A DNA stretch of 64,000 bases from an uncultured Christensenella sp. (GCA_910578565.1 CAJTQF010000003.1:62001-126000); one strand, 5' to 3'. Counted from the first letter of the stretch, positions 33,385 to 42,688 are shown. A program made the numbers and translations. The notes: generated by a model from the sequence alone, not told the origin.

Positions 33385-33457
33385 TGGAGCTGTAGGATGG
33401 GCGCGAACCACCGTCTCTAAGAAACTAACTTAGTATCCTACTCTGGACGACTACAGC
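33385..33457 (-). tRNA. Non-canonical tRNA-like gene with encoded CCA
   Basis: On the minus strand the 73 bases fold as a complete cloverleaf. Acceptor GCTGTAG (33457-33451) pairs with CTACAGC (33395-33389). The D stem GTCC/GGAT has a 6-base loop AGAGTA. The anticodon stem CTAAG/CTTAG has loop TTAGTTT. Variable AGAC is followed by the T stem GGTGG/CCATC with loop TTCGCGC, then discriminator T and CCA. Odd points: no GG in the D-loop, C instead of A58 in the T-loop, a pyrimidine at 37, and an anticodon reading AGT. G1-C72, C2-G71 and T73 match glycine-type acceptors (as in the tRNA-Gly at 23296). It has its own promoter and terminator and looks specialised rather than decoding. Confidence 0.8.
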
Positions 33458-33467
33458 GTATATAAAT

Positions 33468-33496
33468 ATTATATAAAAAATTAAAAAATCTGTCAA
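33468..33496 (-). promoter_or_regulatory. Consensus promoter of the tRNA-like gene
   Basis: On the minus strand TTGACA (33496-33491), exactly 17 bases, TATAAT (33473-33468). The expected start is about 33461, a few bases before the acceptor stem. Confidence 0.85.
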
Positions 33497-33552
33497 TAAA
33501 AAAACAACAAAAAAAACGACAAAATTTATGAAAATTTTTAAAGGAGTGAATT

Positions 33553-34620
33553 ATGACTACTCTTGAACAAGAAATAAATGATTTTATTAATAACGAACTG
33601 CTAACCTTAAATGGGATATCTACGGAAGTAATTGAACCGAAACAACAAAAGGAAAAATTCCTTGAACGCATCTTTATCAGACGCTATAGGAAGTATGCTA
33701 CTACGCAAGAAGTAAGGGACTTCGTTAAGGCAAGATTAGATGGCATTATTGACCAAAAATTGCCTATGACTTTTGTTCCTAGCTTTGGCGGCTATAAGCA
33801 CTGGTGGAGTCCTACCTATCCGACAACGGACTGGGCGGAAATATTTAATATAAAATTCCTTCTGGAATATTTAGCACCGATTTACAATTCGTATAAGGAT
33901 AATACTGTCTCCATCGCATACGAATCCGAAGAGGTTATTTTAGCGGAATTAAACAACATTCCGCAAAGTGGTCTTGACGATTATACTAAATCGTTTAGAA
34001 AAATATTAGAAGTATTCCAAGGCATAGTGGGGGTTAAACCTAGGTTATCATTGGTCCTTGCTAGGGAACAGTATGCTGAAGTAGGTTTTACTAAAGATAT
34101 GTTATTAAAGCGGATAGAAGAAATGAAACCCGCATACTACGATAGATTTAAATCCTATAGTGAAGAAGATAAACAGCGCAGAATAGAAAAAGTAAAAACA
34201 AATTTTAAGCTGGATGGTGTCAAAGATTATACTCATTGTAGTGAAGATGAAATAAAGAAACTTTATATCGAATCACGTGTGTTAAATGAAACATTCTTGG
34301 ATGCGGACTATGAAGTGCGCGGAGAGTCGTTCTTTGATGACCCCAGCACAATTCCTTTGCTGTTCACCTTTGGTCTTGGACCTGGCGGAGAGGCTTGGCC
34401 GCATATTGGGTCAAGTTCGTCATCAATGGTCGATTTCTGGGCTGGTATGGGTATCTTGGAAAGAAGAGAAAATGGGAAAATAGTTCCGAGAATTATTTCT
34501 CACTCGCAGTATGATATTATTAAAAAATCGCTTATCAAAGTACCTGTAAAATCTAAGCTTGCAGGTATAGGTAAGAACTATGACTATATCTATGTTTATA
34601 ACGGAACATTACTTTTTTAA
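33553..34620 (+). CDS. Unknown protein next to the tRNA-like gene
   Basis: 355 residues, not recognised. Visible features are FVPSFGGYKHWWSPTYPTTDWAEIFN (about residues 75-98, rich in aromatics and with DWAE), a helical middle with many lysines and glutamates, and TFGLGPGGEAWPHIGSSSSSMVDFW (about 275-300). AAAGGAG seven bases before ATG. It follows the tRNA-like gene's promoter region on the opposite strand and may belong to the same functional unit. The pattern faintly recalls isonitrile-synthase-like enzymes but I would not assign that. Confidence 0.6.
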   Translation: MTTLEQEINDFINNELLTLNGISTEVIEPKQQKEKFLERIFIRRYRKYATTQEVRDFVKARLDGIIDQKLPMTFVPSFGGYKHWWSPTYPTTDWAEIFNIKFLLEYLAPIYNSYKDNTVSIAYESEEVILAELNNIPQSGLDDYTKSFRKILEVFQGIVGVKPRLSLVLAREQYAEVGFTKDMLLKRIEEMKPAYYDRFKSYSEEDKQRRIEKVKTNFKLDGVKDYTHCSEDEIKKLYIESRVLNETFLDADYEVRGESFFDDPSTIPLLFTFGLGPGGEAWPHIGSSSSSMVDFWAGMGILERRENGKIVPRIISHSQYDIIKKSLIKVPVKSKLAGIGKNYDYIYVYNGTLLF

Positions 34621-34676
34621 AAACTAATTATGAGTTACGGAGTTTTAGATTTAGATAATATTCATAGCAAAAACAC

Positions 34677-35000
34677 ATGAAAACCATACATAGAAAATTT
34701 ATTGATTGGAAGAAGACGGGCAGAATATTGCAACTGCTTCGGGAAGATAACATTGAACTCCGACGCTGTGTATGCAATGCTCTTAAACATGATAAAGGCG
34801 ACTGCAGCGGCGAATGTGTAGAGTGCAGATTTGAAATGGACAACCATATCAGCCGCAAAGAGCTGGCTGATGTCTTTGGAGTGTCGGAAAGCGTTATTTT
34901 TAACTGGGAGAACGGAAGAACGGCGGTAGCATTAGAAGACATGCTTTTTTATGCCCAAATATCAAAGAAGGAATTATCAGAAATTATAGTTTATATGTAA
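34677..35000 (+). CDS. XRE-type helix-turn-helix protein with cysteines
   Basis: 107 residues. The C-terminal half has an XRE helix-turn-helix: ISRKELADVFGVSESVIFNWENGRTAV (about residues 57-83). The N-terminal half has CVCNALKHDKGDCSGECVEC, a possible metal-binding cluster. No clear ribosome binding site is seen before ATG 34677. It is 38 bases from the AAA+ gene and may regulate the signalling block. Confidence 0.65.
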   Translation: MKTIHRKFIDWKKTGRILQLLREDNIELRRCVCNALKHDKGDCSGECVECRFEMDNHISRKELADVFGVSESVIFNWENGRTAVALEDMLFYAQISKKELSEIIVYM

Positions 35001-35038
35001 AGCGATGACGCATCGCAAAAGAGGAAAGCAGAAAGAAT

Positions 35039-37108
35039 ATGTTCGAGCCTAAGAAGAAAAAGTTTATAGTCGAGCTGGACAGCAATTGGGTATTGCAGCA
35101 TCGTAACGATGACGAGTTGCCCATAGCGGCCATGAAAGCCGAATTATCAAAGGACAAAACCCTTATAATCAAAGAATCCTCGCTCACGTCAATGACGATA
35201 ATATACACCGAGGATACTGCAGATTACAGCGGAATAAAGGGTGTGTTGATGCGCTTTTTTAAAAACCGCTATCCCGAAGATAAACCCAATGAGATAATGT
35301 CTTTTAAGTCTGGCATAGCTGACGATGAAGACCAACCCGATAATAAACCCGAGAAATCAGAAACAGATGAAGAAACGCGGGAAAAGATAGAACGTCGCCG
35401 TCGTGAATTAATTAGACGGATGAGTGAGCTGGAAGAAGACGATGAAGACGAAGACAGCGATTCGTCCGAGAACACCAGTGACCCGATAGAAAAGATAAAC
35501 GCACTTGTAGGCGCAACAGAATTTAAAGCATTGGCGAAAGAAATCATCGACATTGCAGATGAAATCAAAAGTACAGATACATACGAAGTATTTACCAATC
35601 AATGCTATCTCTTTTCAATTGGCGACGGATGCGGCTTAACAACCTATTTGGAACTTTTTGCGAAGCTGGTTTCAGACAAAAAACTTTGCAATATGTCTTC
35701 ACGCCCAGTAAGAGAAGAACGACTTGGTGCGTACCGTGAAAGTGCCGAACCGTTTGAGGATGCGAACCGTGCGCTTAGTAACGGCAGCACTAAGAATCTT
35801 AAAGTACTTTGCATAGATATTAGTGAATGGATGGACAAGACGGATAACCGCTTTTTTAAGCAGTTCTTGCGGGCGGTTGAAAAACACGCAGACGAGTATA
35901 TCGTAGTGTTTAGAGTTCCATTCGTGGACAAGGATATCCTTGCCAGAATTAAATATTCCCTTTCTGATTTGTTGAGTGTCAGAGCGGTATCGTTCCCTCC
36001 GCTTAGTCAGGAAGAAATAAAAACGTGTGCGGAAGCGGAATTAAAGCGTTATAAGTTTTCAATTACGAAGACAGCATGGAAATACTTTTTCGACCGCATT
36101 TCCGAGGAAAAGAGCGATGGTAAGTTCTACGGTGTAAATACCGTAAAGAAGGTAATCCGTGAGCTTGTATATCAGAAACACATTGCTAACTCGCAGAAAC
36201 AAACAAAGAGCAAGCAAATTACGATGAACGATGCAAAGGCTTTGTGTGATAACGTAAGCGATAGCAACTTAACGGGTGCAGAGCAGCTTGATAAACTGAT
36301 TGGTGTTGAAGGCATCAAGAAACGTGTTGAGGAAATAATCGCCCAAATAGAGCTTTCTATGAAAGATGGTTCTGCGCAGCGACCTTGCATTCATATGCGC
36401 TTTGTCGGTAATCCCGGAACAGGTAAAACGACAGTGGCGCGCATTATTGGAAAGATTCTTAAAGAAAAAAGGGTACTCCGTGTAGGCGCATTTTTTGAAT
36501 ATGCCGGGAGGGATTTCTGTGGACGCTACATAGGCGAAACTGCCCCCAAAACGGCAAGTATCTGTCGTGATGCATACGGTTCGGTGCTGTTCATTGACGA
36601 GGCATACTCGCTTTACCGTGGCGAAGGAGATACCAAGGACTTTGGCAGAGAAGCAATAGATACTCTCATAGCCGAAATGGAAAATCATCGTAATGATTTT
36701 GTTGTTATTATGGCAGGCTACCATAATAATATGGATAAGCTGATGGGTGGCAACCTGGGTCTTGCAAGCAGAATGCCTTACACGATCGAGTTCCCCAACT
36801 TTACCAGAGAACAGCTGTACGATATTTTCGTTTCGATGGCAAAGAATAAGTTCAAATGCGAGAACAGTTTGTTCGATGCTGCCCACGATTTCTTTATTAA
36901 TTTACCCGAAGACACAGTGTCATCGAAAGACTTCTCAAATGCTCGTTATGTGCGCAATTTATTCGAGCGCACCTGGGCAAAGGCGGCGATGCGTTGCCAG
37001 TTAAATGGTAAAGCAGACATAATACTCACACGCGACGATTTTGAACACGCAAGTGCCGACAAGGAATTTGCGAATAATATTCCGAAAAAGACCAGAATTG
37101 GTTTTTAA
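35039..37108 (+). CDS. AAA+ ATPase of the CbbX/EccA/SpoVK type
   Basis: 689 residues. The C-terminal AAA+ domain (about 420-650) has Walker A FVGNPGTGKTTVAR (about 455-468), the pore-like FEYAGRDFCGRYIGETAPKT, Walker B VLFIDEAYSLY (about 515), sensor VVIMAGYHNNMDKLMGGNLGLASRMP. This is the CbbX-like group found in stress, sporulation and type VII secretion ATPases. The first 150 residues include a very acidic stretch (SELEEDDEDEDSDSSE). First large gene of the signalling block; likely the motor that acts on one of its partners. Confidence 0.85.
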   Translation: MFEPKKKKFIVELDSNWVLQHRNDDELPIAAMKAELSKDKTLIIKESSLTSMTIIYTEDTADYSGIKGVLMRFFKNRYPEDKPNEIMSFKSGIADDEDQPDNKPEKSETDEETREKIERRRRELIRRMSELEEDDEDEDSDSSENTSDPIEKINALVGATEFKALAKEIIDIADEIKSTDTYEVFTNQCYLFSIGDGCGLTTYLELFAKLVSDKKLCNMSSRPVREERLGAYRESAEPFEDANRALSNGSTKNLKVLCIDISEWMDKTDNRFFKQFLRAVEKHADEYIVVFRVPFVDKDILARIKYSLSDLLSVRAVSFPPLSQEEIKTCAEAELKRYKFSITKTAWKYFFDRISEEKSDGKFYGVNTVKKVIRELVYQKHIANSQKQTKSKQITMNDAKALCDNVSDSNLTGAEQLDKLIGVEGIKKRVEEIIAQIELSMKDGSAQRPCIHMRFVGNPGTGKTTVARIIGKILKEKRVLRVGAFFEYAGRDFCGRYIGETAPKTASICRDAYGSVLFIDEAYSLYRGEGDTKDFGREAIDTLIAEMENHRNDFVVIMAGYHNNMDKLMGGNLGLASRMPYTIEFPNFTREQLYDIFVSMAKNKFKCENSLFDAAHDFFINLPEDTVSSKDFSNARYVRNLFERTWAKAAMRCQLNGKADIILTRDDFEHASADKEFANNIPKKTRIGF

Positions 37109-37130
37109 TAAATAAAATGGAGGCAGGAAA

Positions 37131-37607
37131 ATGTCAGAAGAGAAAGAATTGAAACAAGCCCAAACCGTTTATAAGGCATTATGCGAAATGTTGAATGAAC
37201 GTGATTGGCATTATGAGAAGGATGAGGAAAACTTGGCCATTAAGTGTGGGGCTCAGGGCGACGACTTGCCTATGGAGATAATAGTTGAAGTGGACAGAAA
37301 ACGTCAGCTTGTTTCGTTATTATCTCAAATGCCGTTTGCTGTCCCCGAGAACCGCCGCACGGCACTTGCCGTTGCCGTTAGCCAAGCAAATAACGGTATG
37401 GTTGACGGTAGCTTTGATTTTGATTATTTAAGCGGTCGAATTGTCTTCCGTATGACGTCAAGCTATAGGGAAAGCCTTATAGGAAAACAGTTATTCGAAT
37501 ATATGCTTTCGTGTGCTTGCTTTACGATTGACGAGTATAACGATAAGTTCCTTATGGTAGCAAAGAACGAAATGTCGGCAGAAGAAATCTTAGACTATAT
37601 TAAATAA
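37131..37607 (+). CDS. YbjN-like domain protein (copy 1)
   Basis: 158 residues in the YbjN / type III secretion chaperone-like fold, judged by pattern: ALCEMLNERDWHYEKDEENLAIKCGAQGDDLPMEIIVEVD, then PFAVPENRRTALAVAVSQANNGMVDGSFDFDYLSGRIVFRMTSSY. Soluble, no signal peptide. A paralogue follows 11 bases later with GGAGAA before its ATG. Such proteins often act as small chaperones or adaptors; function here unknown. Confidence 0.65.
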   Translation: MSEEKELKQAQTVYKALCEMLNERDWHYEKDEENLAIKCGAQGDDLPMEIIVEVDRKRQLVSLLSQMPFAVPENRRTALAVAVSQANNGMVDGSFDFDYLSGRIVFRMTSSYRESLIGKQLFEYMLSCACFTIDEYNDKFLMVAKNEMSAEEILDYIK

Positions 37608-37618
37608 GGAGAAAAAAG

Positions 37619-38092
37619 ATGAGTGACGAAAAGAAATTAAAGAACGCACAAAACGTATATAAAACTTTATGTGCTATGTTAGACGAAAAGGAACTGAAAT
37701 ACGAAAAGCACGAGGATGATTTGGTTGTTACCTTTATCTTGGGCGGTGACGATATTCCTATGCAGTTCGTTTTGAACGTTGATTCCGATAGACAGCTTAT
37801 TCGCCTTCTTTCTCCAATTCCCGTTACGTTCGAGGGGGATAAACGCATAGAAGGTGCAATTGCCACCTGTCAGGCAAACTACCGCATAGCAGACGGCAGC
37901 TTTGACTTTGATTTTAAGCAGGGTAGAATTTTATTCAGAATGACGTCCAGCTATATCGACAGCCTTATTTCGAAAGACGTGTTCGAGTATATGGTAGCAG
38001 TAGCAAGTTATACGGTAGACGAATACAACGATAAGTTCTTTATGCTGGCAAAGGGGCAGCTCCCCATCGAAGAATTCTTCAAAAAGAAATAA
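37619..38092 (+). CDS. YbjN-like domain protein (copy 2)
   Basis: 157-residue tandem paralogue of the previous gene, colinear over its whole length (LCAMLDEKELKYEKHEDDLVV; ANYRIADGSFDFDFKQGRILFRMTSSY; YTVDEYNDKFFMLAKGQ). The two probably form a heterodimer. Ends the first part of the block; a promoter and leader follow. Confidence 0.65.
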   Translation: MSDEKKLKNAQNVYKTLCAMLDEKELKYEKHEDDLVVTFILGGDDIPMQFVLNVDSDRQLIRLLSPIPVTFEGDKRIEGAIATCQANYRIADGSFDFDFKQGRILFRMTSSYIDSLISKDVFEYMVAVASYTVDEYNDKFFMLAKGQLPIEEFFKKK

Positions 38093-38159
38093 TCTTGTAA
38101 TTTTTGCGAGATATTCGCTTTGGTGAGAGCTTTTTGGTAAATGCGCAAGTAGTCGTTTC

Positions 38160-38303
38160 TTGAGCAGGTATCGAGGAACTGCTATAATATTATTGTAAAT
38201 GAGATGAGCGATACAAACCGCTTTTAAATAGTTATCACGGATTTCTATCCGAGGAAATCTTCGATAAATAAACAACAGAAATACTTTTTGGAGGTTACAT
38301 ATT
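38160..38303 (+). promoter_or_regulatory. Promoter and leader of the vWA-PP2C-kinase part
   Basis: TTGAGC (38160-38165), 17-base spacer, TATAAT (38183-38188). The roughly 110-base leader contains the hairpin GATTTC/GAAATC (in GGATTTCTATCCGAGGAAATC region, about 38240-38262) and ends with TTTGGAGG. A regulatory role is possible but not shown. Confidence 0.6.
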
Positions 38304-38990
38304 ATGCCTATCGGAAAAATGGGAGGACAGGGATTAGATTACAGCGTTGACATCGTTATGTGTATTGACGCTACAGGAAGCATGTCGTCGATTATCGACG
38401 AAGTGAAGGCGAATGCGCTTTCTTTCTATCAAAAGTTCGTTGACGAAATGGAGGCACAAGATCCTCCTAAGAGCGTACAGCAGTTGAGAATTAAAGTGAT
38501 TGCATTCCGTGATTACGGTGTGGATTCCGAGCCGATGCTTGAATCGAAATTCTTTACGTTGGACGGAGAAAGCGGTGCTTTCCATGAATTCGTAGAAGGA
38601 ATCGAGGCAACGGGCGGCGGCGACGAACCCGAAAGCTCGTTGGAAGCACTTGCGCTTGCAATGAAGTCTGACTGGGTTCGCACGGGTTCAGTAAGACGCC
38701 ACGTAATCATTATGTATACGGATGCATCGGCTTTGCCTTTGGGAGCGAGAGCAGGACAGACTGGTTATCCTGCGGATATGCCCAAGGACTTGGCAGAATT
38801 GAAAGAATGGTGGGAAGGACAGTACATGGAAAAACGCGCAAAGCGTTTACTTGTATTTGCTCCCGATGCTACGCCTTGGTCGGATATGGCTGACTGGACG
38901 AATGCTTTCCATACTGCTTCGAAAGCTGGAGCTGGATGTGATGATACCGATATCCAGACATGTATCCATCTTTTAGTGCAGTCCATATAA
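38304..38990 (+). CDS. von Willebrand factor A (TerY-like) protein
   Basis: 228 residues comprising a vWA domain. The metal-ion site DxSxS appears as DATGSMS (CIDATGSMSSIID, about residues 19-31), followed by IKVIAFRDYGVDSE, GGGDEPESSLEALALA and VIIMYTDASALP, the other site residues. TerY-type vWA proteins, with a PP2C phosphatase and a kinase, form a described three-gene phosphorylation unit in tellurite/stress islands; the same order is found here. Confidence 0.85.
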   Translation: MPIGKMGGQGLDYSVDIVMCIDATGSMSSIIDEVKANALSFYQKFVDEMEAQDPPKSVQQLRIKVIAFRDYGVDSEPMLESKFFTLDGESGAFHEFVEGIEATGGGDEPESSLEALALAMKSDWVRTGSVRRHVIIMYTDASALPLGARAGQTGYPADMPKDLAELKEWWEGQYMEKRAKRLLVFAPDATPWSDMADWTNAFHTASKAGAGCDDTDIQTCIHLLVQSI

Positions 38991-39000
38991 CTTGAAGCGG

Positions 39001-39036
39001 TTACGGCGGATTGCTTTTGCGATCCGCCGTAAATTT
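39001..39036 (+). terminator. Terminator or attenuator after the vWA gene
   Basis: Perfect 11-bp stem (TTACGGCGGAT with ATCCGCCGTAA) followed by ATTTTATC. Expression of the following PP2C-kinase pair may need read-through or a separate promoter. Confidence 0.8.
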
Positions 39037-39083
39037 TATCTAAGAATACTTTTATTAAAATTACAGCACGTGAGGAAAGACGA

Positions 39084-41156
39084 ATGAATATGCTTTTGCA
39101 TCATCAAAAGCGCCGCAACTTTATTGACGGCTCTTTTGTCAATATAGGTGAAGACGGTTGCCCTTATGCGGACAACGAATTGTTAATTGTTGCCGACGGG
39201 CTGGGCGGACGCGGCGGATATCCGCACACTAAAATCAACCCTGCTATTCTCAATCCAGAGTTGTTCTATAATAATTTTATTGCGCCCGTAGTCGGCATGG
39301 CTGACCCTAACTATGCGATGGTTGTCACGAACAGCTTTCACGAATTGTTTGAGTTAGGTCCGAAATATTTTTCGGGAACAGCGACCATGCGTACAAGCGG
39401 ATACTTCGCATCAAGGCTGGTTACTGCAATAGTATTGCATGCTTTGAAATTCAATCCCGATTTTCGCCGTGACGTAATTTTTGATAATATCAGAAGAATG
39501 GAAGGCGAACAGCAAAAGCAGTACATTGATTCGGTACGCAATAGGCTGGCAGCGATTATTCAAGTTCAGCTCACTGAGATTGCAAACCGTATGGGTTTGG
39601 AACTCGAATCTAAAACGAAAGGTTCATATTTATTGCCCACCACATTGACGGTTGCCCTAATAAATGAAACGGCAGACGGACTTGACGTTTTATATTTATG
39701 GGCAGGAGATTCCAGAGGTTATCTTTGGAATACTGAAGGCTTGGCACAGATAACGGACGACCATGAACGTGATGAAACAATGACAAACCTCATCACCTTA
39801 ACAAAACCTTTCCAGCTTGAAGCAAGATTATTCAAAACCAGCAAACCTGCTATATTATTCAATGCAACCGACGGATGCTATAAATGCCCTTGCTTTGCTT
39901 CGGCATTTGATTTGGAATATGTGTACTTGCAGGCAATCAATACCTCTATCAGTTTTGAAGAAACAGCAAGCAACCTGGATAAGCAGTTCACGGTTATAGG
40001 TACTCACGACGATAGTAATACTATGGCATTAACTTCGTTTGGGGATGAGTCGTTTGAATCGATAAAGGCGTCAGTCGCTCAAAGATTAGCCTATTTGCAG
40101 GAACATATTATAAAGGAATTGCCCGGCATATTAGAGCGGGATTACGAAGATGAATTAAATCAGATTGACGAGCAGATGGAGGGCGGTATTTTCGCTGTTA
40201 AGGATGCCCTTATTGAAATAGAACCTATTGTTGAGTTCGTCAAGCAAAGTATGGTGGACGAAGGATATGCGCCCTACAACCAGGAACTAATCTTATTGCA
40301 AAAGAAACTTGAAGAACTGAATGTAGCCGAAGAAAGCCAAAAACAAAACATTATAAAATGGGTGCAATATTACTGGTTGCGCACTCCCCGCTTAAAACAA
40401 TACACAGCAGCCAAATGCGGATTCTTCCGTGGAGATAGTTATGAAAAAATTGCCGAAATGGAGGCAATCTGTAGCGAAGAGAAACAGCGGTATGTTGATA
40501 CATATACCAAGGTTTTAGAAGACTTGAACGAAAGCGTTTCTGTTGTGGTCGGTATGCGTGACAGCATCTTAAATTTAGAAGCTCCGCACGATAAGGATAT
40601 GAGATGGAAACTTTCACAGAGCTTGAAAGCATCGCATGATTTATTGGATAAGATAGAAGATGGCATTGTAAAGGGTAGAATAGAAAGAACATTCTCCCGT
40701 TATTACAGGGGTAATTCAGATATCAATGATTTAACTCGTCGCTATGTTAAGCAAGAAAATAATATCGTTATGGCTTTGGCAGATGAGATAATAAAGGGTG
40801 ACTTTAGAGTAGATGGGTTGCCTATGCCCCAAGAATGCCGACTCGCAATTGAATCTTATTTGAAAGCCTTACAGGATATTTCGGAAGCAAGAAAAGAAGT
40901 ATATGCCGAAATAAACGGATTAAAGGATAAGCATTTAATGAGTTATTGGGCTGCTCGTTTGTGCGATTTAATTTTGATTATCAGGCGTGAACATTCCGAA
41001 CTGATTCCCGAGGAGATAAAGAGTCGCATTGCTGACAATATCGGTGACCTGCAAGCAAAGCACGATGAATTGGAGAATTGCTTGGTAGTCCGCAATCAGT
41101 TATACGATATTTACAACAAGTCGTATTACAGATATTTTGAGGAGAGCGCATTATGA
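39084..41156 (+). CDS. PP2C-type protein phosphatase with long C-terminal helical part
   Basis: 690 residues. The first 330 contain PP2C motifs: LIVADGLGGRGGY (about residues 33-45, metal aspartate), VLYLWAGDSRGYLW, QITDDHERDE, LFNATDGCYK and TVIGTHDDSNTMAL. The normal PP2C length is near 250, with an insertion here. Residues 340-690 are predicted helical with coiled-coil repeats, and presumably bind partners. Stop codon overlaps the kinase start by 4 bases, so phosphatase and kinase are coupled. Confidence 0.8.
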   Translation: MNMLLHHQKRRNFIDGSFVNIGEDGCPYADNELLIVADGLGGRGGYPHTKINPAILNPELFYNNFIAPVVGMADPNYAMVVTNSFHELFELGPKYFSGTATMRTSGYFASRLVTAIVLHALKFNPDFRRDVIFDNIRRMEGEQQKQYIDSVRNRLAAIIQVQLTEIANRMGLELESKTKGSYLLPTTLTVALINETADGLDVLYLWAGDSRGYLWNTEGLAQITDDHERDETMTNLITLTKPFQLEARLFKTSKPAILFNATDGCYKCPCFASAFDLEYVYLQAINTSISFEETASNLDKQFTVIGTHDDSNTMALTSFGDESFESIKASVAQRLAYLQEHIIKELPGILERDYEDELNQIDEQMEGGIFAVKDALIEIEPIVEFVKQSMVDEGYAPYNQELILLQKKLEELNVAEESQKQNIIKWVQYYWLRTPRLKQYTAAKCGFFRGDSYEKIAEMEAICSEEKQRYVDTYTKVLEDLNESVSVVVGMRDSILNLEAPHDKDMRWKLSQSLKASHDLLDKIEDGIVKGRIERTFSRYYRGNSDINDLTRRYVKQENNIVMALADEIIKGDFRVDGLPMPQECRLAIESYLKALQDISEARKEVYAEINGLKDKHLMSYWAARLCDLILIIRREHSELIPEEIKSRIADNIGDLQAKHDELENCLVVRNQLYDIYNKSYYRYFEESAL

Positions 41157-42655
41157 ACATAAGAGGATATGAGATAACGGGCGACTGGAAAGTCGCAAAC
41201 AGAGGCTTTACTGTTCAAGCAACCAAAAGCGGTAAGAAGTACTTTTTAAAGAAATACGGTATGTTTAAAATGCCAAGGCGCGATGCATCAACCTCCGAGG
41301 CATTATATAACCGTATGAAAAGAGAATTCGACTCCTTTATGGAGAACCGCGTCAACATCAATAAAGCCTTGGCGGATTTGGCAGGCCCCGGCGGAAATAT
41401 TATTCTGCCGACGCATTGGTTCGTGGAAGATATCTGCTATATCGAGGCGACTGCTTTCGTCAATGATTTGATTGAGGACGAAGACATCCTTAATCTTTCA
41501 GTGGAAGACAAAATCTTTGTAATGCTGACTGCGGCGGCGGCTCTCTATAATATTCATAAGAAAAAGATTGTACATAGCGACTTAAAGAGAACAAACATCC
41601 TTGCGGCGAGAAATAGCTCGGGCAGAATTTCAGCCAAAATAATCGACTTTGATATGAGCTATTTCGAGAACGACATTCGCCCTGATGAATTAGGCGGTGA
41701 CCAGAACTTTATGTCCCCGGAACTCGCTCAATGCTTTATGTACGATATGGCAGACGAAGCCTTGGAATACATGTCCACGAAATCCGACATCTTTTCTCTC
41801 GGGCTGGTCTTCCATGACTATCTTGTAACCGAAAAATACACAGACGATGAAGGAAGAAGGCGGACGAGAGGTTGTCATCCGAAGATCGAGGGACTTACGG
41901 GTAAATTAAAAGAGCGGGCAGATGCAGGCAAAACTGTTTATTGTTGCGAGGCGTTATTGGCAGAAGGGAAGCTGGTAGTAAGCGACAAAATAACAGAAAA
42001 ATATTTGCGTCACCTTATTGCTGCAATGCTTCAGCCCGAACCCGAAGACCGTCCTACGGCGCAAGAAGTGCTGGATGCACTGCGCAATAAGAAAGTTTTG
42101 GAATTGAAATCGGATGCGGTTAAGATTGCAGGTGAAGAAGTGGAAGTCGTTGCGCATGCGCACGTCGAGGCAACTACGCCTGCCGTTCCGAGTGGGTTCT
42201 GTACCCCTTGGCCCGAACACTCAGTAAAATTCGTTGAATCAAAGCTCAATGCAAGCGGTTACGTGGCATCAGAGCGATTCGATAAAGCTGGCAGCAAGTG
42301 CTATTACTTATATAAAAGAGATGGTAGCAAGCGGTTATTTACGTTTGAAAACCTGCTAATCCTTGGCATGATAGACCGTGTCGGCGACAGTAAAAAATCG
42401 ACGACCAAACCCAGCACTCCAACCCCGGCACCTTCGGCATCTTCCGAAATAACAGTTTACGATGACGGTAAGCTGTGGGATGAAGACAATGAGTATGTTT
42501 ATAACCTGGATTTTGTCAAAGGTAGCGGATATAAAACTGTAGCCAGAGCAGAGAGAAAGGGATTAAAAGGCTATGTTCTGATTAAGCCTTCTGGCGAACA
42601 GCGGTTTATGACAGTCGACAAATTAAAACTGCTTCGGTTTGTCATAAAGAAATAA
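41153..42655 (+). CDS. Serine/threonine protein kinase with C-terminal repeats
   Basis: 500 residues. Kinase domain about 15-320: ATP-loop-like start (VANRGFTVQATKSGKKYFLKKY, with lysine), catalytic loop IVHSDLKRTNIL (about 139-150), metal-binding IDFDMSYF (DFD instead of DFG), a peptide-positioning region MSPEL, and SDIFSLGLVFHDYL. The C-terminus holds two related 60-residue segments (about 350-410 and 440-500) with CYYLYKRDGSKRLFTFENLLIL and GYVLIKPSGEQRFMTVDKLKLL, joined by a proline/serine/threonine linker. Together with the PP2C and vWA genes it forms a TerY-P-like triad. Confidence 0.85.
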   Translation: MNIRGYEITGDWKVANRGFTVQATKSGKKYFLKKYGMFKMPRRDASTSEALYNRMKREFDSFMENRVNINKALADLAGPGGNIILPTHWFVEDICYIEATAFVNDLIEDEDILNLSVEDKIFVMLTAAAALYNIHKKKIVHSDLKRTNILAARNSSGRISAKIIDFDMSYFENDIRPDELGGDQNFMSPELAQCFMYDMADEALEYMSTKSDIFSLGLVFHDYLVTEKYTDDEGRRRTRGCHPKIEGLTGKLKERADAGKTVYCCEALLAEGKLVVSDKITEKYLRHLIAAMLQPEPEDRPTAQEVLDALRNKKVLELKSDAVKIAGEEVEVVAHAHVEATTPAVPSGFCTPWPEHSVKFVESKLNASGYVASERFDKAGSKCYYLYKRDGSKRLFTFENLLILGMIDRVGDSKKSTTKPSTPTPAPSASSEITVYDDGKLWDEDNEYVYNLDFVKGSGYKTVARAERKGLKGYVLIKPSGEQRFMTVDKLKLLRFVIKK

Positions 42656-42688
42656 AGTGCTTGTTTATTATTCAAAGGAGAAGTACAA

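Noticed and set aside
33385..33457. Plus-strand hairpin or terminator of the decarboxylase
   Set aside because: The plus strand has no T-run here, while the minus strand has CCA at the correct place, a perfect promoter and a terminator, so it is a minus-strand gene.
35269..35598. Serine-rich minus-strand protein inside the AAA+ gene
   Set aside because: It is the antisense of the acidic DDEDEDSD stretch, with no start signal.
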